Assembly: GCF_947503045.1 (NCBI RefSeq)
Contig: NZ_CANNCF010000004.1
Coordinates: forward strand, 310,001 to 374,000
Direction: 5' to 3'
From: an uncultured Tateyamaria sp.
GTDB lineage: Bacteria; Pseudomonadota; Alphaproteobacteria; Rhodobacterales; Rhodobacteraceae
Length of the DNA stretch: 64,000 nucleotides
Part shown: positions 44,670-52,970 of the stretch, in pieces
How positions within the stretch are numbered: position 1 is the stretch's first letter
How the letters are laid out: each line of letters opens with the position of its first letter
Notes under the pieces: model-generated
What the model was told of the DNA's origin: nothing
Seen by the model: only the letters and a program-made list of their open reading frames with translations
Database searches by the model: none
Position numbers and translations under genes: made by a program

Positions 44670-46004
44670 ATGACCCAAGCGATGAAAATTGCAATCGTCG
44701 ATGACGAACAGGATATGCGGCAATCGATCAGCCAGTGGCTGGCCCTTTCGGGCTATGACACCGAAACCTTCGCCAGCGCCGAAGACGCGCTGAAAGTGCT
44801 GGGGCCCGAATATCCCGGCATCGTCATTTCCGACATCAAGATGCCGGGCATGGACGGGATGCAGTTTCTGAAAAAACTCATGGGCAATGACAGCGCCTTG
44901 CCGGTGATCATGATCACCGGTCACGGCGATGTGCCGATGGCGGTCGAGGCGATGCGTGTCGGTGCCTTTGATTTTCTAGAAAAACCGTTCAACCCGGATC
45001 GCATGTCACAACTGGCTAAGAAGGCCACGGGCCAGCGCCGCCTGACCATGGACAACCGCGCCTTGCGTCGCGAGTTGTCTGATGGCGGGCAGTTGATGAA
45101 AAAGCTGATCGGGCAGAGCCCTGTGATGGAGCGGCTGCGCGAGGACATTCTCGATCTCGGTCAGGCCGACGGCCATGTGCTGATCGACGGCGAGACGGGG
45201 ACCGGCAAAACGCTGGTGGCCCATGCGCTGCATGCGGTGGGGTCCCGCGCGGGCAAACGCTTTGTCCTGATCAGCTGTTCGGCCTGGGAAGAAGAGGCGC
45301 TGGCCAAGCGTCTGTTTGGGCCCATGCAGCCCGAAGACGCCCAATTGCCCGCCATCGAAGAGGCGCGTGGCGGCACGCTGGTGCTCGAAGATATCGAAGC
45401 ACTAAGCGAAAGCCTGCAGGCGCGCCTTTTGAGCGTGATCAACGATCAGGGCACGCCCGCCGAGACCCGCATTGTGGGGATCAGCAATCTCCAAGAGGCC
45501 GGGCGCACCTGCGAGGACGCGCTGCGTCCCGATCTCTATTACCGGCTTGCGGCGCTCAAGATCACGGTGCCTCCGTTGCGTCAGCGTGGCGAGGACATCC
45601 TGACGCTGTTCACGCGGCTCTCGGACCAGTTTGCCGATGAATATGGCTGTGACGCGCCCAAGGTGTCAGCGCAAGAGGCGGCCCAACTGTTGCAGGCCCC
45701 TTGGCCGGGCAATGTGCGCCAGCTGATCAACATCGCCGAGCGGGCCGTGCTGCAGGCGCGGCGCGGGACGGGATCCATCGCCTCGCTCTTGATGAACGAC
45801 CACGAGGAAATGCAGCCGGTGATGACCACCGAAGGCAAGCCACTCAAGGAATACGTCGAAGCGTTCGAGCGGATGCTGATCGACAATACGATGCGCCGCC
45901 ACAAGGGCTCGATCGCATCCGTGATGGACGAGCTGTGTCTGCCGCGCCGGACGCTGAACGAAAAGATGGCCAAGTACGGATTGCAAAGGTCAGATTACCT
46001 CTGA
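44670..46004 (+). CDS. dctD: DctD-type response regulator lacking the GAFTGA loop
   Basis: The 444-residue product has a receiver domain (phospho-acceptor D55 in IVISDIKMPGMDG), an AAA+ domain (Walker A DGETGTGKTLVAHAL near 174; Walker B-like GGTLVLEDIEAL) and a C-terminal Fis helix-turn-helix (KGSIASVMDELCLPRRTLNEKM). Between CSAWEEEALAKRLFGP and AIEEARGGTL there is no GAFTGA, the loop that contacts sigma-54; the usual stretch is shortened and replaced. It probably does not activate sigma-54 polymerase in the standard way. It pairs with the adjacent dctB. Confidence 0.85.
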   Translation: MTQAMKIAIVDDEQDMRQSISQWLALSGYDTETFASAEDALKVLGPEYPGIVISDIKMPGMDGMQFLKKLMGNDSALPVIMITGHGDVPMAVEAMRVGAFDFLEKPFNPDRMSQLAKKATGQRRLTMDNRALRRELSDGGQLMKKLIGQSPVMERLREDILDLGQADGHVLIDGETGTGKTLVAHALHAVGSRAGKRFVLISCSAWEEEALAKRLFGPMQPEDAQLPAIEEARGGTLVLEDIEALSESLQARLLSVINDQGTPAETRIVGISNLQEAGRTCEDALRPDLYYRLAALKITVPPLRQRGEDILTLFTRLSDQFADEYGCDAPKVSAQEAAQLLQAPWPGNVRQLINIAERAVLQARRGTGSIASLLMNDHEEMQPVMTTEGKPLKEYVEAFERMLIDNTMRRHKGSIASVMDELCLPRRTLNEKMAKYGLQRSDYL

Positions 46005-46007
46005 TCG

Positions 46008-46814
46008 ATGGACCTCGGGCCGGGCTTTGCGCTGGATTTCATTCTGGCGGTGCTGTTTTACCTGCTGTACGTGCTGGTGCCGCTGCTGGGTGTCTGGCTG
46101 TGGCGCAAGTGTTGGCGCATCTGGGTCTTACCGCTTGGGCTGCTCTGGTGTGTCGGTTTCGTCTTTGTCCCGCTGATCGACCACCAGCGCGCGCGGCTGC
46201 AGGCAGAGGCCATGTGGGGCCTCGCCATATTGCCCGACAGCATTGCCATCGATGGCAAGGTCTTTGTCAGTGACGACACGGTGCGCACGCCGCACACCGC
46301 CATCCACCGCTTCAACACACCCGCGCGCGCCTTTGGGCTGTACAACCGCGACAAGGCCGCAGCCGCACTGGCCGCCGGGCCCGTCGACTTTGCAGATTTG
46401 CGATTTTTCGAACATGTGCCCGCGCCGGGCGAGTACAAGGACCGCAAGACAGTGGAGACACCGCAAGGCACGCGCGTACCTGTCGATTACCTGATGTGGT
46501 CGGATTTTCGCGGTGATGAGCACGTCCTGCTGGACATGCTGAACCTGCCCGGTGTCGACACGCTGCCAAACGACGTGAGTGTGGACTATGCCATCCTCGA
46601 GGTACAGGACCCGTCCGCCTTTGATCTGCGCAGCGCGCGGGTTTTGATGCTGCTGCCCTATGCCTCCAAAAGCTACTATGCGTGGCCGTTCAACCCAATG
46701 GTCCGCCGGGTCTATTCCGCGGCGGACTATACCACGCGGCGCGACATCCAGCTGAACCTGTTCTGCAGCAACCTGTCCGAACAAGAGCGCGACCGCTGTC
46801 GGCGGGACATGTAG
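46008..46814 (+). CDS. Membrane-anchored protein of unknown function
   Basis: The 268-residue product has two N-terminal hydrophobic helices (about 9-31 and 36-56) and a soluble remainder of about 210 residues, with charged segments such as EYKDRKTVETPQGTRVPVDY and a C-terminal pair of cysteines (LFCSNLSEQERDRC). No family was recognised. It starts 3 bp after the dctD stop, so it is probably cotranscribed with the two-component genes. Confidence 0.7.
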   Translation: MDLGPGFALDFILAVLFYLLYVLVPLLGVWLWRKCWRIWVLPLGLLWCVGFVFVPLIDHQRARLQAEAMWGLAILPDSIAIDGKVFVSDDTVRTPHTAIHRFNTPARAFGLYNRDKAAAALAAGPVDFADLRFFEHVPAPGEYKDRKTVETPQGTRVPVDYLMWSDFRGDEHVLLDMLNLPGVDTLPNDVSVDYAILEVQDPSAFDLRSARVLMLLPYASKSYYAWPFNPMVRRVYSAADYTTRRDIQLNLFCSNLSEQERDRCRRDM

Positions 46815-46929
46815 CACCGCGGCGCAAAAAATTTCTATTTCAATCGAATAAACCCGCCTGCTCACCCGTTAACGGAGCATGATGGCGCGCTTGGTCGCGT
46901 CTGGCAAAAGAGATTGAAAGGGACAAGAC

Positions 46930-47838
46930 ATGAAAGTTATTGGCAACAGGCAGTATCCTGACTCGTACGACGCGGTCATGCGCAAATCGAAGCTCAACGA
47001 ACTGCTGCAAGCCCAGTTGAAAGCGGAATTCGACTATCACTTGTACGAATTTCTCGAAGAGAAGTTCGACCCCGAATACCTTTACAACACCTATCTGCAA
47101 AACAGCCTGCCCAAGGGCGTGAACATTCCCGGCAAATTGTTTACCGCAGCCGACGCCTTGGCCGGCGATTGGAACCACAAGGGATGGGCCAAAGTTGTCA
47201 CCGCGGCCCGCACGCACATCAAAGGATTGATCGAACTCAATGCTTTGGAACGCATGTACAAATCCGAAGAGTTCCTCGCCTACCACAAGGCGCAGGGCGG
47301 AACCATGGACACGCCGGCGAACATGCCCGCAGACGAAGGCGAAAACGACAAGAAGGCACCGCCGGTCATTCGCGCGGCCAAGCAGCTTCGGATCCAGAAC
47401 GTCGAATTGCTGCGCAAATACATTGCCGCGTTGAACAAGTTCGGCCCGCCGACAATCCGGCCAGTAGCCGAAAAAATGCTGCGGGCGGAGAAATCCAAGC
47501 TGAAGGTCGATACCCTCAACGAATTTCTTTACGAAGGCGGCTTTGCCAAGCGGATGAAAGGGCCCGAAGCCGAACCGCTGCAGGCCCAGACACCGGAGAT
47601 CAAGCTGAACAAGAAAGCGCTGCAGGTCTGCGGGTTTCAGAACCTGAAAGGCGACAAGCCACTGGACCGCATCCGGGCCTTTATTCTTGCCATGCACCGC
47701 AAGGACAAGACCACGGCAGAAGTGATCTTTGGCAAGATCATGAAGGACGAGCCTCTCAACAGCCTGCTGAACGGCGACAAGCTCATCGACATTTTCAAGC
47801 GGATGCAAAAGCGCAAGGCCTTTGAAACCATCCAGTGA
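46930..47838 (+). CDS. Unrecognised lysine-rich soluble protein, possible RGS-like domain
   Basis: The 302-residue product has no signal peptide or membrane segment and many lysines. Residues about 22-110 recall, at pattern level, eukaryotic-type RGS domains: LQAQLKAEFDYHLYEFLEE, LYNTYLQNSLPKGVNIPGKL, then helices ending LIELNALERMYKSEEFL. The remaining two thirds are helical and end with IMKDEPLNSLLNGDKLIDIF. The RGS idea is only a visual match. AAAGGGACAAGACATG gives a good start. A decayed copy follows immediately. Confidence 0.65.
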   Translation: MKVIGNRQYPDSYDAVMRKSKLNELLQAQLKAEFDYHLYEFLEEKFDPEYLYNTYLQNSLPKGVNIPGKLFTAADALAGDWNHKGWAKVVTAARTHIKGLIELNALERMYKSEEFLAYHKAQGGTMDTPANMPADEGENDKKAPPVIRAAKQLRIQNVELLRKYIAALNKFGPPTIRPVAEKMLRAEKSKLKVDTLNEFLYEGGFAKRMKGPEAEPLQAQTPEIKLNKKALQVCGFQNLKGDKPLDRIRAFILAMHRKDKTTAEVIFGKIMKDEPLNSLLNGDKLIDIFKRMQKRKAFETIQ

Positions 47839-47895
47839 CCTTGGCGATAACCCAGTGTCGGGTCCGCCAGCGGGCCCGACTAAAGGAGCAAGATC

Positions 47896-48278
47896 ATGAA
47901 AGTGATAGGCAATCGGAAATACCCAAGCACCGTCGAAGGCGTTATGGCCAAGAAGGAATTGTCCAAGTTTCTGCGGGCGCAACTCAAGACCGAGCATAAC
48001 TTGCACCATCTGAATTTTTTGCTCGGGCCGTATGACCCGTTGAGACTTTAGCAGACATACATCCACCCAAGCGCGATGGATCAGATCAGTGTGCCTTCGG
48101 GCGAGCTTCGGGATGCCATTGCGTTACAGGACAAGTGGGATGACCCAGCCTGGCCGGGTGTCATCAGGGATTTGCGAAAACCCTCAAGGATGAACCCAAA
48201 ACCAGCTTGCTGCATGGCGCCAAGCTGACCGATCTGATCAAGCGAATGAAACAGGGCAAAGCCATTGAAATCCTGTGA
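47896..48278 (+). pseudogene. Decayed tandem copy of the upstream gene
   Basis: The ribosome site and start (AAAGGAGCAAGATCATGAAAGT) copy those of the gene before it. The first 51 codons align without gaps, with 25 identical residues (MKVIGNR, AQLK). An in-frame TAG stops translation at 48051. The alignment then continues (QTYIHPSAMDQISVPSGELR) to about 48170. There a deletion of some 170 codons, with a frame change, joins it to a tail (KDEPKTSLLHGAKLTDLIKRM) matching the parent's C-terminus. The divergence shows an old duplication. A 51-residue peptide could still be made. Confidence 0.85.
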
Positions 48279-48781
48279 CGCCTTCGGCCCGGTCCCCCGT
48301 CATGGCGTGGGGGCAGGGGTGCTTAAAAAACAGACGAGTACCCGCATGGCGGGAAATCGATCGCACTCCGATCCGGGTGCGCACCTCAGATTCCCCATTG
48401 TCATTGGCACTGTCTTCGCCTTATCTATGCATACGGGTTTCCGACGCTGTTTCGCGTCGCCCCGGATACGAGTTTCGCTGTCGATTGTGTTTTGACGGGC
48501 CAGCCCCGCGAATGCCGTGACAGACCGATTGGGCCCCCAACGGGGCCACGAGATGCTGACGTCGGCACATGCCGCGCGCAGCTAATGAACGGATGCAGCG
48601 CCCCAAGGGGTGATTTGCGTCGGAGAAGAACCGCGATGACACGCGCAAGGACATTGAGAGTTCCAGCAGAAGGCCCCCCGGGTCAGGCCTGCCGCGTGCC
48701 GCATATCGCCCAGACAAGACACGCGGTACGACGGCCTGCTCCTCCGGGGACGGGCCGCGTGCACGCGCGCAATGGACTTAA
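48279..48781. other. 503-bp stretch upstream of rne; probable long leader
   Basis: No convincing gene is present. The stretch is GC-rich towards rne and holds several inverted repeats, for example GGGCCCCCAACGGGGCC near 48531 and GCCGCGTG/CACGCGGT near 48691-48730. By analogy with other bacteria, where RNase E cleaves its own long 5' leader, it may be the rne untranslated region; this is inference. An unannotated small RNA is also possible. Confidence 0.5.
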
Positions 48782-51436
48782 ATGGCTAAGAAAATGCTTA
48801 TCGATGCCACCCACGCGGAAGAGACTCGCGTTGTGGTGGTGGACGGAAACAAGGTCGAGGAGTTTGACTTTGAATCCGAGAACAAACGCCAGCTCGCTGG
48901 CAACATCTATCTTGCAAAGGTAACACGGGTCGAACCGTCGCTTCAGGCGGCGTTCGTGGACTATGGCGGCAATCGCCACGGGTTCCTCGCCTTTTCCGAG
49001 ATTCATCCCGATTACTACCAGATCCCCGTCGCCGACCGTCAGGCCCTGATGGAGGAAGAGCGCGCTTATGTTGAGGCTCAAAAGGCCCGCGACGAAGCCG
49101 ATGAAAAGCCCAAACCCAAGCGCCGGTCACGCTCGCGTAGCGCAGCCACCAAGGACAAGGATGCCAAGGCCACGCAAGAGATCGAGGGCATGGAGACCAT
49201 CGACCTCGAAATGGACGCCGGGGCAGAGACCGAGACCGAAGCAGAAGTGCCCGCGGACGAGGCGGCCTCGCCCATGGAAACGGTGGCCGAGACGCCCGTG
49301 GAAACACCTGCAGCCGGTGAAGAGACCGACAGCGATGACGTGTCCGAGGCTGTCTCTGAGGCCGACAGCGAGTCGGATGACGATGACGACGACGAGACAC
49401 CCAAGGGCCCGGACGCAACGGCCAAGGATGACAGCATCGAATCCGTTGCCGATGAGGATGACAGCGAAGACATCCGCCCGGCCCGCAAACCGCGCCCCAA
49501 GCGATACAAGATCCAAGAGGTCGTCAAGGTCCGCCAGATCCTGCTGGTGCAGGTCGTCAAGGAAGAGCGCGGCAACAAGGGTGCGGCGCTGACAACGTAC
49601 CTTTCGCTGGCCGGACGTTACTGCGTGTTGATGCCCAACACCGCCCGTGGTGGCGGGATCAGCCGCAAGATCACCAATGCCGCTGACCGCAAGAAACTGA
49701 AAGAGATCGCCAACGAGATTGACGTACCACAAGGCGCCGGTCTGATTGTGCGAACGGCAGGCAGCCAGCGCACCAAGGCCGAGATCAAGCGCGACTATGA
49801 ATACCTGCAACGGCTCTGGGAACAGATCCGCGAGCTGACCCTCAAATCCATCGCACCCGCGAAGATTTACGAGGAAGGCGACCTGATCAAACGCTCGATC
49901 CGTGACCTTTACAACCGCGATATCGACGAGGTGTTTGTGGAAGGCGAGCGGGGCTATCGCACCGCCAAGGACTTCATGAAAATGATCATGCCGTCCCACG
50001 CCAAGAACGTGAAACTCTACACCGAAAGCCTACCGCTCTTTGCGCGCTATCAGGTGGAAACCTACCTTGGCGGCATGTTCAATCCGACAGTTCAGCTGAA
50101 ATCCGGTGGCTACATCGTAATCGGAATCACCGAGGCGCTTGTGGCCATCGACGTGAACTCCGGCCGCTCCACCAAAGAAGGGTCGATCGAGGACACCGCC
50201 CTCAAGACCAACCTTGAAGCGGCCGAAGAGGTGGCGCGCCAGTTGCGTCTGCGTGACCTTGCAGGCCTCATCGTCATCGACTTCATCGACATGGACGAGC
50301 GCAAGAACAACGCCGCCGTCGAAAAGCGGATGAAGGACAAGCTGAAGACGGATCGCGCCCGCATTCAGGTCGGTCGCATCTCGGGCTTTGGCCTGATGGA
50401 GATGAGCCGCCAGCGCCTGCGTCCCGGTATGATCGAGGCCACGACACAGCCTTGTACGGCCTGTCATGGCACGGGTCTGATCCGTTCGGACGACAACCTG
50501 GCCCTGTCCATCCTGCGCCAGATCGAAGAAGAAGGCACCCGCCGCCGCTCGCGTGAGGTGCTGGTCAAGGCGCCTGTGGGCATCGCCAACTTCCTGATGA
50601 ACCAGAAGCGCGAGCATATCGCGCAGATCGAGGCCCGCTATGGTCTGTCGGTCCGCATCGAAGGCGAGCCGCATCTGATCAGCCCCGATTTCACCATCGA
50701 AAAGTTCAAGACCGCCACCCGTGTGGTCAAGGCGGTCGAGACAGCGGTGGTGTCGGTCGACACCTCTCTGATGGATCAGGTGGACGAGGACGAGGACATC
50801 ACAGAGGTGGTCGAGGACGAAGCGCCTGCGCCCGCCGGCTCTGCGCCTGTCAGCGCGCCTTCCGAAGAGGATGGCGAACAAAAACCCAAACGCCGCCGCC
50901 GTCGGCGTCGTCGGGGTCGCGGCAAGGGCAATGGTCAGGATAACAACGGGGCCGACGAGAATGCCGCGTTCGAGAATGACGACGCGCCTCAGGCGACAGA
51001 AGAGGGCGAGACGCCCGAAGTTGAAGCGGCACCAGAGGCAGAGGCGGACGCTCCTGCGCCGAAGAAGAAGCCAACGCGCACGCGCCGTTCCAAATCCGCC
51101 GATGCACCCAAGGCCGAAAGCGAGGCCCCTGCGGCCGAGCAACCTGCACCAGAGGCGGCGGCCGAGGAAAGCGCCGAAGCCCCCGAGGCCGAAGCCGAGG
51201 CGCCGCCCAAGCCGAAACGGACCCGCAAACGCGCGCCCAAACCCACTGTCGAAGAGGCCCCCGCCGCGGAAGCGCCACAAGAGGCTGCTGCCCCGGCAGA
51301 GCCAGAACCCGCGCCGGAACCCGAGCCACCTGCACCCGAGCCGGTCGCAGCAGCGGCAGAGACGGTGGCCGACACGGTCGCCGAGGACGTCCCACCCAAG
51401 CCGAAAAAACGCGGCTGGTGGTCGCTGGGCAAGTAA
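48782..51436 (+). CDS. rne: Ribonuclease E/G family endoribonuclease
   Basis: RNase E starts mRNA decay and processes rRNA and tRNA. In this 884-residue protein the S1 domain (from VDGNKVEEFDFES and GNIYLAKVTRVEPSLQAAFVDY) is split by an acidic, repetitive insertion at about 105-235. Catalytic aspartates lie in VAIDVNSGRST (near 456) and LIVIDFIDMDE (near 499), and the zinc-link is PCTACHGTG (near 559). Beyond about 700 the chain is disordered, with an arginine run (KRRRRRRRRGRGKGN) and Ala/Pro/Glu repeats, ending in KKRGWWSLGK, a typical alphaproteobacterial tail for degradosome binding. Confidence 0.95.
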   Translation: MAKKMLIDATHAEETRVVVVDGNKVEEFDFESENKRQLAGNIYLAKVTRVEPSLQAAFVDYGGNRHGFLAFSEIHPDYYQIPVADRQALMEEERAYVEAQKARDEADEKPKPKRRSRSRSAATKDKDAKATQEIEGMETIDLEMDAGAETETEAEVPADEAASPMETVAETPVETPAAGEETDSDDVSEAVSEADSESDDDDDDETPKGPDATAKDDSIESVADEDDSEDIRPARKPRPKRYKIQEVVKVRQILLVQVVKEERGNKGAALTTYLSLAGRYCVLMPNTARGGGISRKITNAADRKKLKEIANEIDVPQGAGLIVRTAGSQRTKAEIKRDYEYLQRLWEQIRELTLKSIAPAKIYEEGDLIKRSIRDLYNRDIDEVFVEGERGYRTAKDFMKMIMPSHAKNVKLYTESLPLFARYQVETYLGGMFNPTVQLKSGGYIVIGITEALVAIDVNSGRSTKEGSIEDTALKTNLEAAEEVARQLRLRDLAGLIVIDFIDMDERKNNAAVEKRMKDKLKTDRARIQVGRISGFGLMEMSRQRLRPGMIEATTQPCTACHGTGLIRSDDNLALSILRQIEEEGTRRRSREVLVKAPVGIANFLMNQKREHIAQIEARYGLSVRIEGEPHLISPDFTIEKFKTATRVVKAVETAVVSVDTSLMDQVDEDEDITEVVEDEAPAPAGSAPVSAPSEEDGEQKPKRRRRRRRRGRGKGNGQDNNGADENAAFENDDAPQATEEGETPEVEAAPEAEADAPAPKKKPTRTRRSKSADAPKAESEAPAAEQPAPEAAAEESAEAPEAEAEAPPKPKRTRKRAPKPTVEEAPAAEAPQEAAAPAEPEPAPEPEPPAPEPVAAAAETVADTVAEDVPPKPKKRGWWSLGK

Positions 51437-51442
51437 AGTGAG

Positions 51443-51469
51443 GGGCGCGCCGCAGGGTGCGCCCTTTTT
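51443..51469 (+). terminator. Rho-independent terminator of rne
   Basis: GGGCGC pairs with GCGCCC around a 10-nt loop and is followed by TTTTTC, 6 bp after the rne stop. Confidence 0.85.
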
Positions 51470-51478
51470 CTTTCGGGA

Positions 51479-51706
51479 TCAGCCTTTGCGGATCACGTAG
51501 GTCTGCACCGGGCCGCTCTGGTCACTCGAGACCAATATGTGGCCCGCCTCGTCGCAAAAATGCGGAACATCAATGATCGCGGCGGGATCGTCGGCGAGCA
51601 TGGTCAGGGTCTCGCCCGTCGCAATGGCCTGCAAACGCTTGCGCGCCTTGAGCACGGGCAGGGGGCACAACAGGCCCGTGGCATCGAGAGTATACGTGTC
51701 ATCCAT
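51479..51706 (-). CDS. TusA-like sulfur-carrier protein
   Basis: TusA proteins pass persulfide sulfur for tRNA modification and other pathways. The 75-residue product has the family core LDATGLLCPLPVLKARKRL, with the active cysteine in the CPLP motif (residue 13), and a beta-strand C-terminus. ATG at 51706 gives MDDTYTLDATG; the longer frame upstream adds atypical residues. It diverges from ccdA over about 90 bp, a pairing seen in other roseobacters and suggesting a link between sulfur relay and thiol chemistry. Confidence 0.9.
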   Translation of the reverse strand: MDDTYTLDATGLLCPLPVLKARKRLQAIATGETLTMLADDPAAIIDVPHFCDEAGHILVSSDQSGPVQTYVIRKG

Positions 51707-51799
51707 AGTGCCGATGTAGGGGCGATGTTTCAGCCTGTCCACAGACATGTGACCGCGCGGGGGCTGACGCAGCCCGCGCGCCGGGATAGGGGTGAGGGC

Positions 51800-52552
51800 A
51801 TGTTCGGAATCGAAATCATCGACGCAAGCCTTGTTCCCGCGATGGGCGTCGCGCTGCTGGCCGGGATCATCAGCTTTCTCAGCCCCTGCGTGCTACCCAT
51901 TGTGCCGCCCTATCTCGCCTATATGTCCGGGATGAGCGTGTCGGAGATGTCCGAAGGCTCAACCAAGCGCAACAGGGCGGTCATCACAGCACTGTTCTTT
52001 GTGCTGGGGCTGAGCACGGTGTTCCTGTTCCTTGGCTTTGCCGCCTCGGCGTTCGGTGCGTTTTTCCTGATGAACCAGGTGCTGTTTTCGCAGATTTCCG
52101 GAGCTGTCATCATGGTCTTCGGCCTGCATTTCCTTGGCGTGTTCCGCATTCCGTTCCTTGATCAAGAGGCGCGGATGGATGCGGGGGATCAGGGCGGGTC
52201 GTCCTTTGGCGCCTATGTACTGGGCCTGGCCTTTGCCTTTGGCTGGACACCCTGCATCGGCCCGCAACTGGGCGCGATTCTGACGCTTGCCGCCACCGAG
52301 GCGTCGGTGACCCGTGGGACGGTTCTGTTGGGCATTTACGCGGCCGGTCTGGGCATTCCATTCCTGCTGGCGGCCATGTTCATGAGCCGGGCAATGGGGT
52401 TCATGAACCGCATCAAGCGCCATATGGGCCTGATCGAAAAGGTGATGGGCGGCCTGCTTTTGCTGGTTGGTGCCGCGATGCTGTTTGGCTGGTTCACGCG
52501 GTTTTCGTTCTGGCTGCTGGAACGCTTCCCGGTGCTGGCGACCTTTGGCTAA
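51800..52552 (+). CDS. ccdA: Cytochrome c biogenesis protein CcdA
   Basis: CcdA moves reducing power across the inner membrane to periplasmic thiols for cytochrome c maturation. The 250-residue product has six membrane helices and the two conserved cysteines in ISFLSPCVLPIVPPYLAY and FGWTPCIGPQLGAIL. GGTGAGGGC precedes ATG 51800. Its TAA stop overlaps, tail to tail, the stop of the RHH gene by 3 bp. Confidence 0.94.
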   Translation: MFGIEIIDASLVPAMGVALLAGIISFLSPCVLPIVPPYLAYMSGMSVSEMSEGSTKRNRAVITALFFVLGLSTVFLFLGFAASAFGAFFLMNQVLFSQISGAVIMVFGLHFLGVFRIPFLDQEARMDAGDQGGSSFGAYVLGLAFAFGWTPCIGPQLGAILTLAATEASVTRGTVLLGIYAAGLGIPFLLAAMFMSRAMGFMNRIKRHMGLIEKVMGGLLLLVGAAMLFGWFTRFSFWLLERFPVLATFG

Positions 52553-52776
52553 TCGGATAGCTGCGCAGTCAACCGCTGCAAGATAAACACGCGAATTGCC
52601 GAGGCCAGTCCCACATCCGGATCACGACTTGCATCAATTTCGCTCGCCAATGCATTGATTGGTTTGCCTTCTTTGGCAGCGATGGCGCGAAAGGCAGTCC
52701 AGAATTCCTCTTCCAGCGACACGCTGGTGCGGTGGCCCTTGAGGGTGAGCGAGTGTTTTTGCGGCCGCCCGCTCAT
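52549..52776 (-). CDS. Ribbon-helix-helix domain protein
   Basis: The 75-residue product resembles RHH_4-type small regulators: the beta-strand HSLTLKGHRTSVSLEEEFW followed by AFRAIAAKEGKPINALASEID and an arginine-containing C-terminal helix. Such proteins are widespread in Alphaproteobacteria and usually lack a toxin partner. Its ATG overlaps the DUF4169 stop as ATGA, so it is the third gene of fumC-DUF4169-RHH. DNA binding is inferred from the fold. Confidence 0.82.
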   Translation of the reverse strand: MSGRPQKHSLTLKGHRTSVSLEEEFWTAFRAIAAKEGKPINALASEIDASRDPDVGLASAIRVFILQRLTAQLSD

Positions 52777-52970
52777 GCGGTGTCGTCACCGTCGTCGCGC
52801 AGCGCCTTGCCGTCCAACTGTCGCCGCGTGCGCTCCTCTTCCTTGCCCACCGCCTGCTTTTCGGCCTTGCTGCGCCCGAAGGCGACGACGTTCTGGTTGG
52901 CCCGCGCCTTGTCTGCGGCGCGGGCGCGCTCTTTGCGCACCTTGTTGAGGTTGATGGGGCTGTCGCTCAC
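52773..52970 (-). CDS. DUF4169 family small basic protein (GTG start)
   Basis: The 65-residue product is highly charged and matches DUF4169: [19 protein letters not shown], then [12 protein letters not shown] and a C-terminal [12 protein letters not shown]. It is probably helical and may bind nucleic acid or act as an adaptor; no function is known. GTG at 52970 overlaps the fumC stop as GTGA, which makes it the coupled second gene of the operon. Confidence 0.82.
   Translation of the reverse strand: MSDSPINLNKVRKERARAADKARANQNVVAFGRSKAEKQAVGKEEERTRRQLDGKALRDDGDDTA

Noticed and set aside
51108..51400. Proline/alanine/glutamate repeats in rne as a separate repeat locus
   Set aside because: They are the normal disordered C-terminal region of alphaproteobacterial RNase E.
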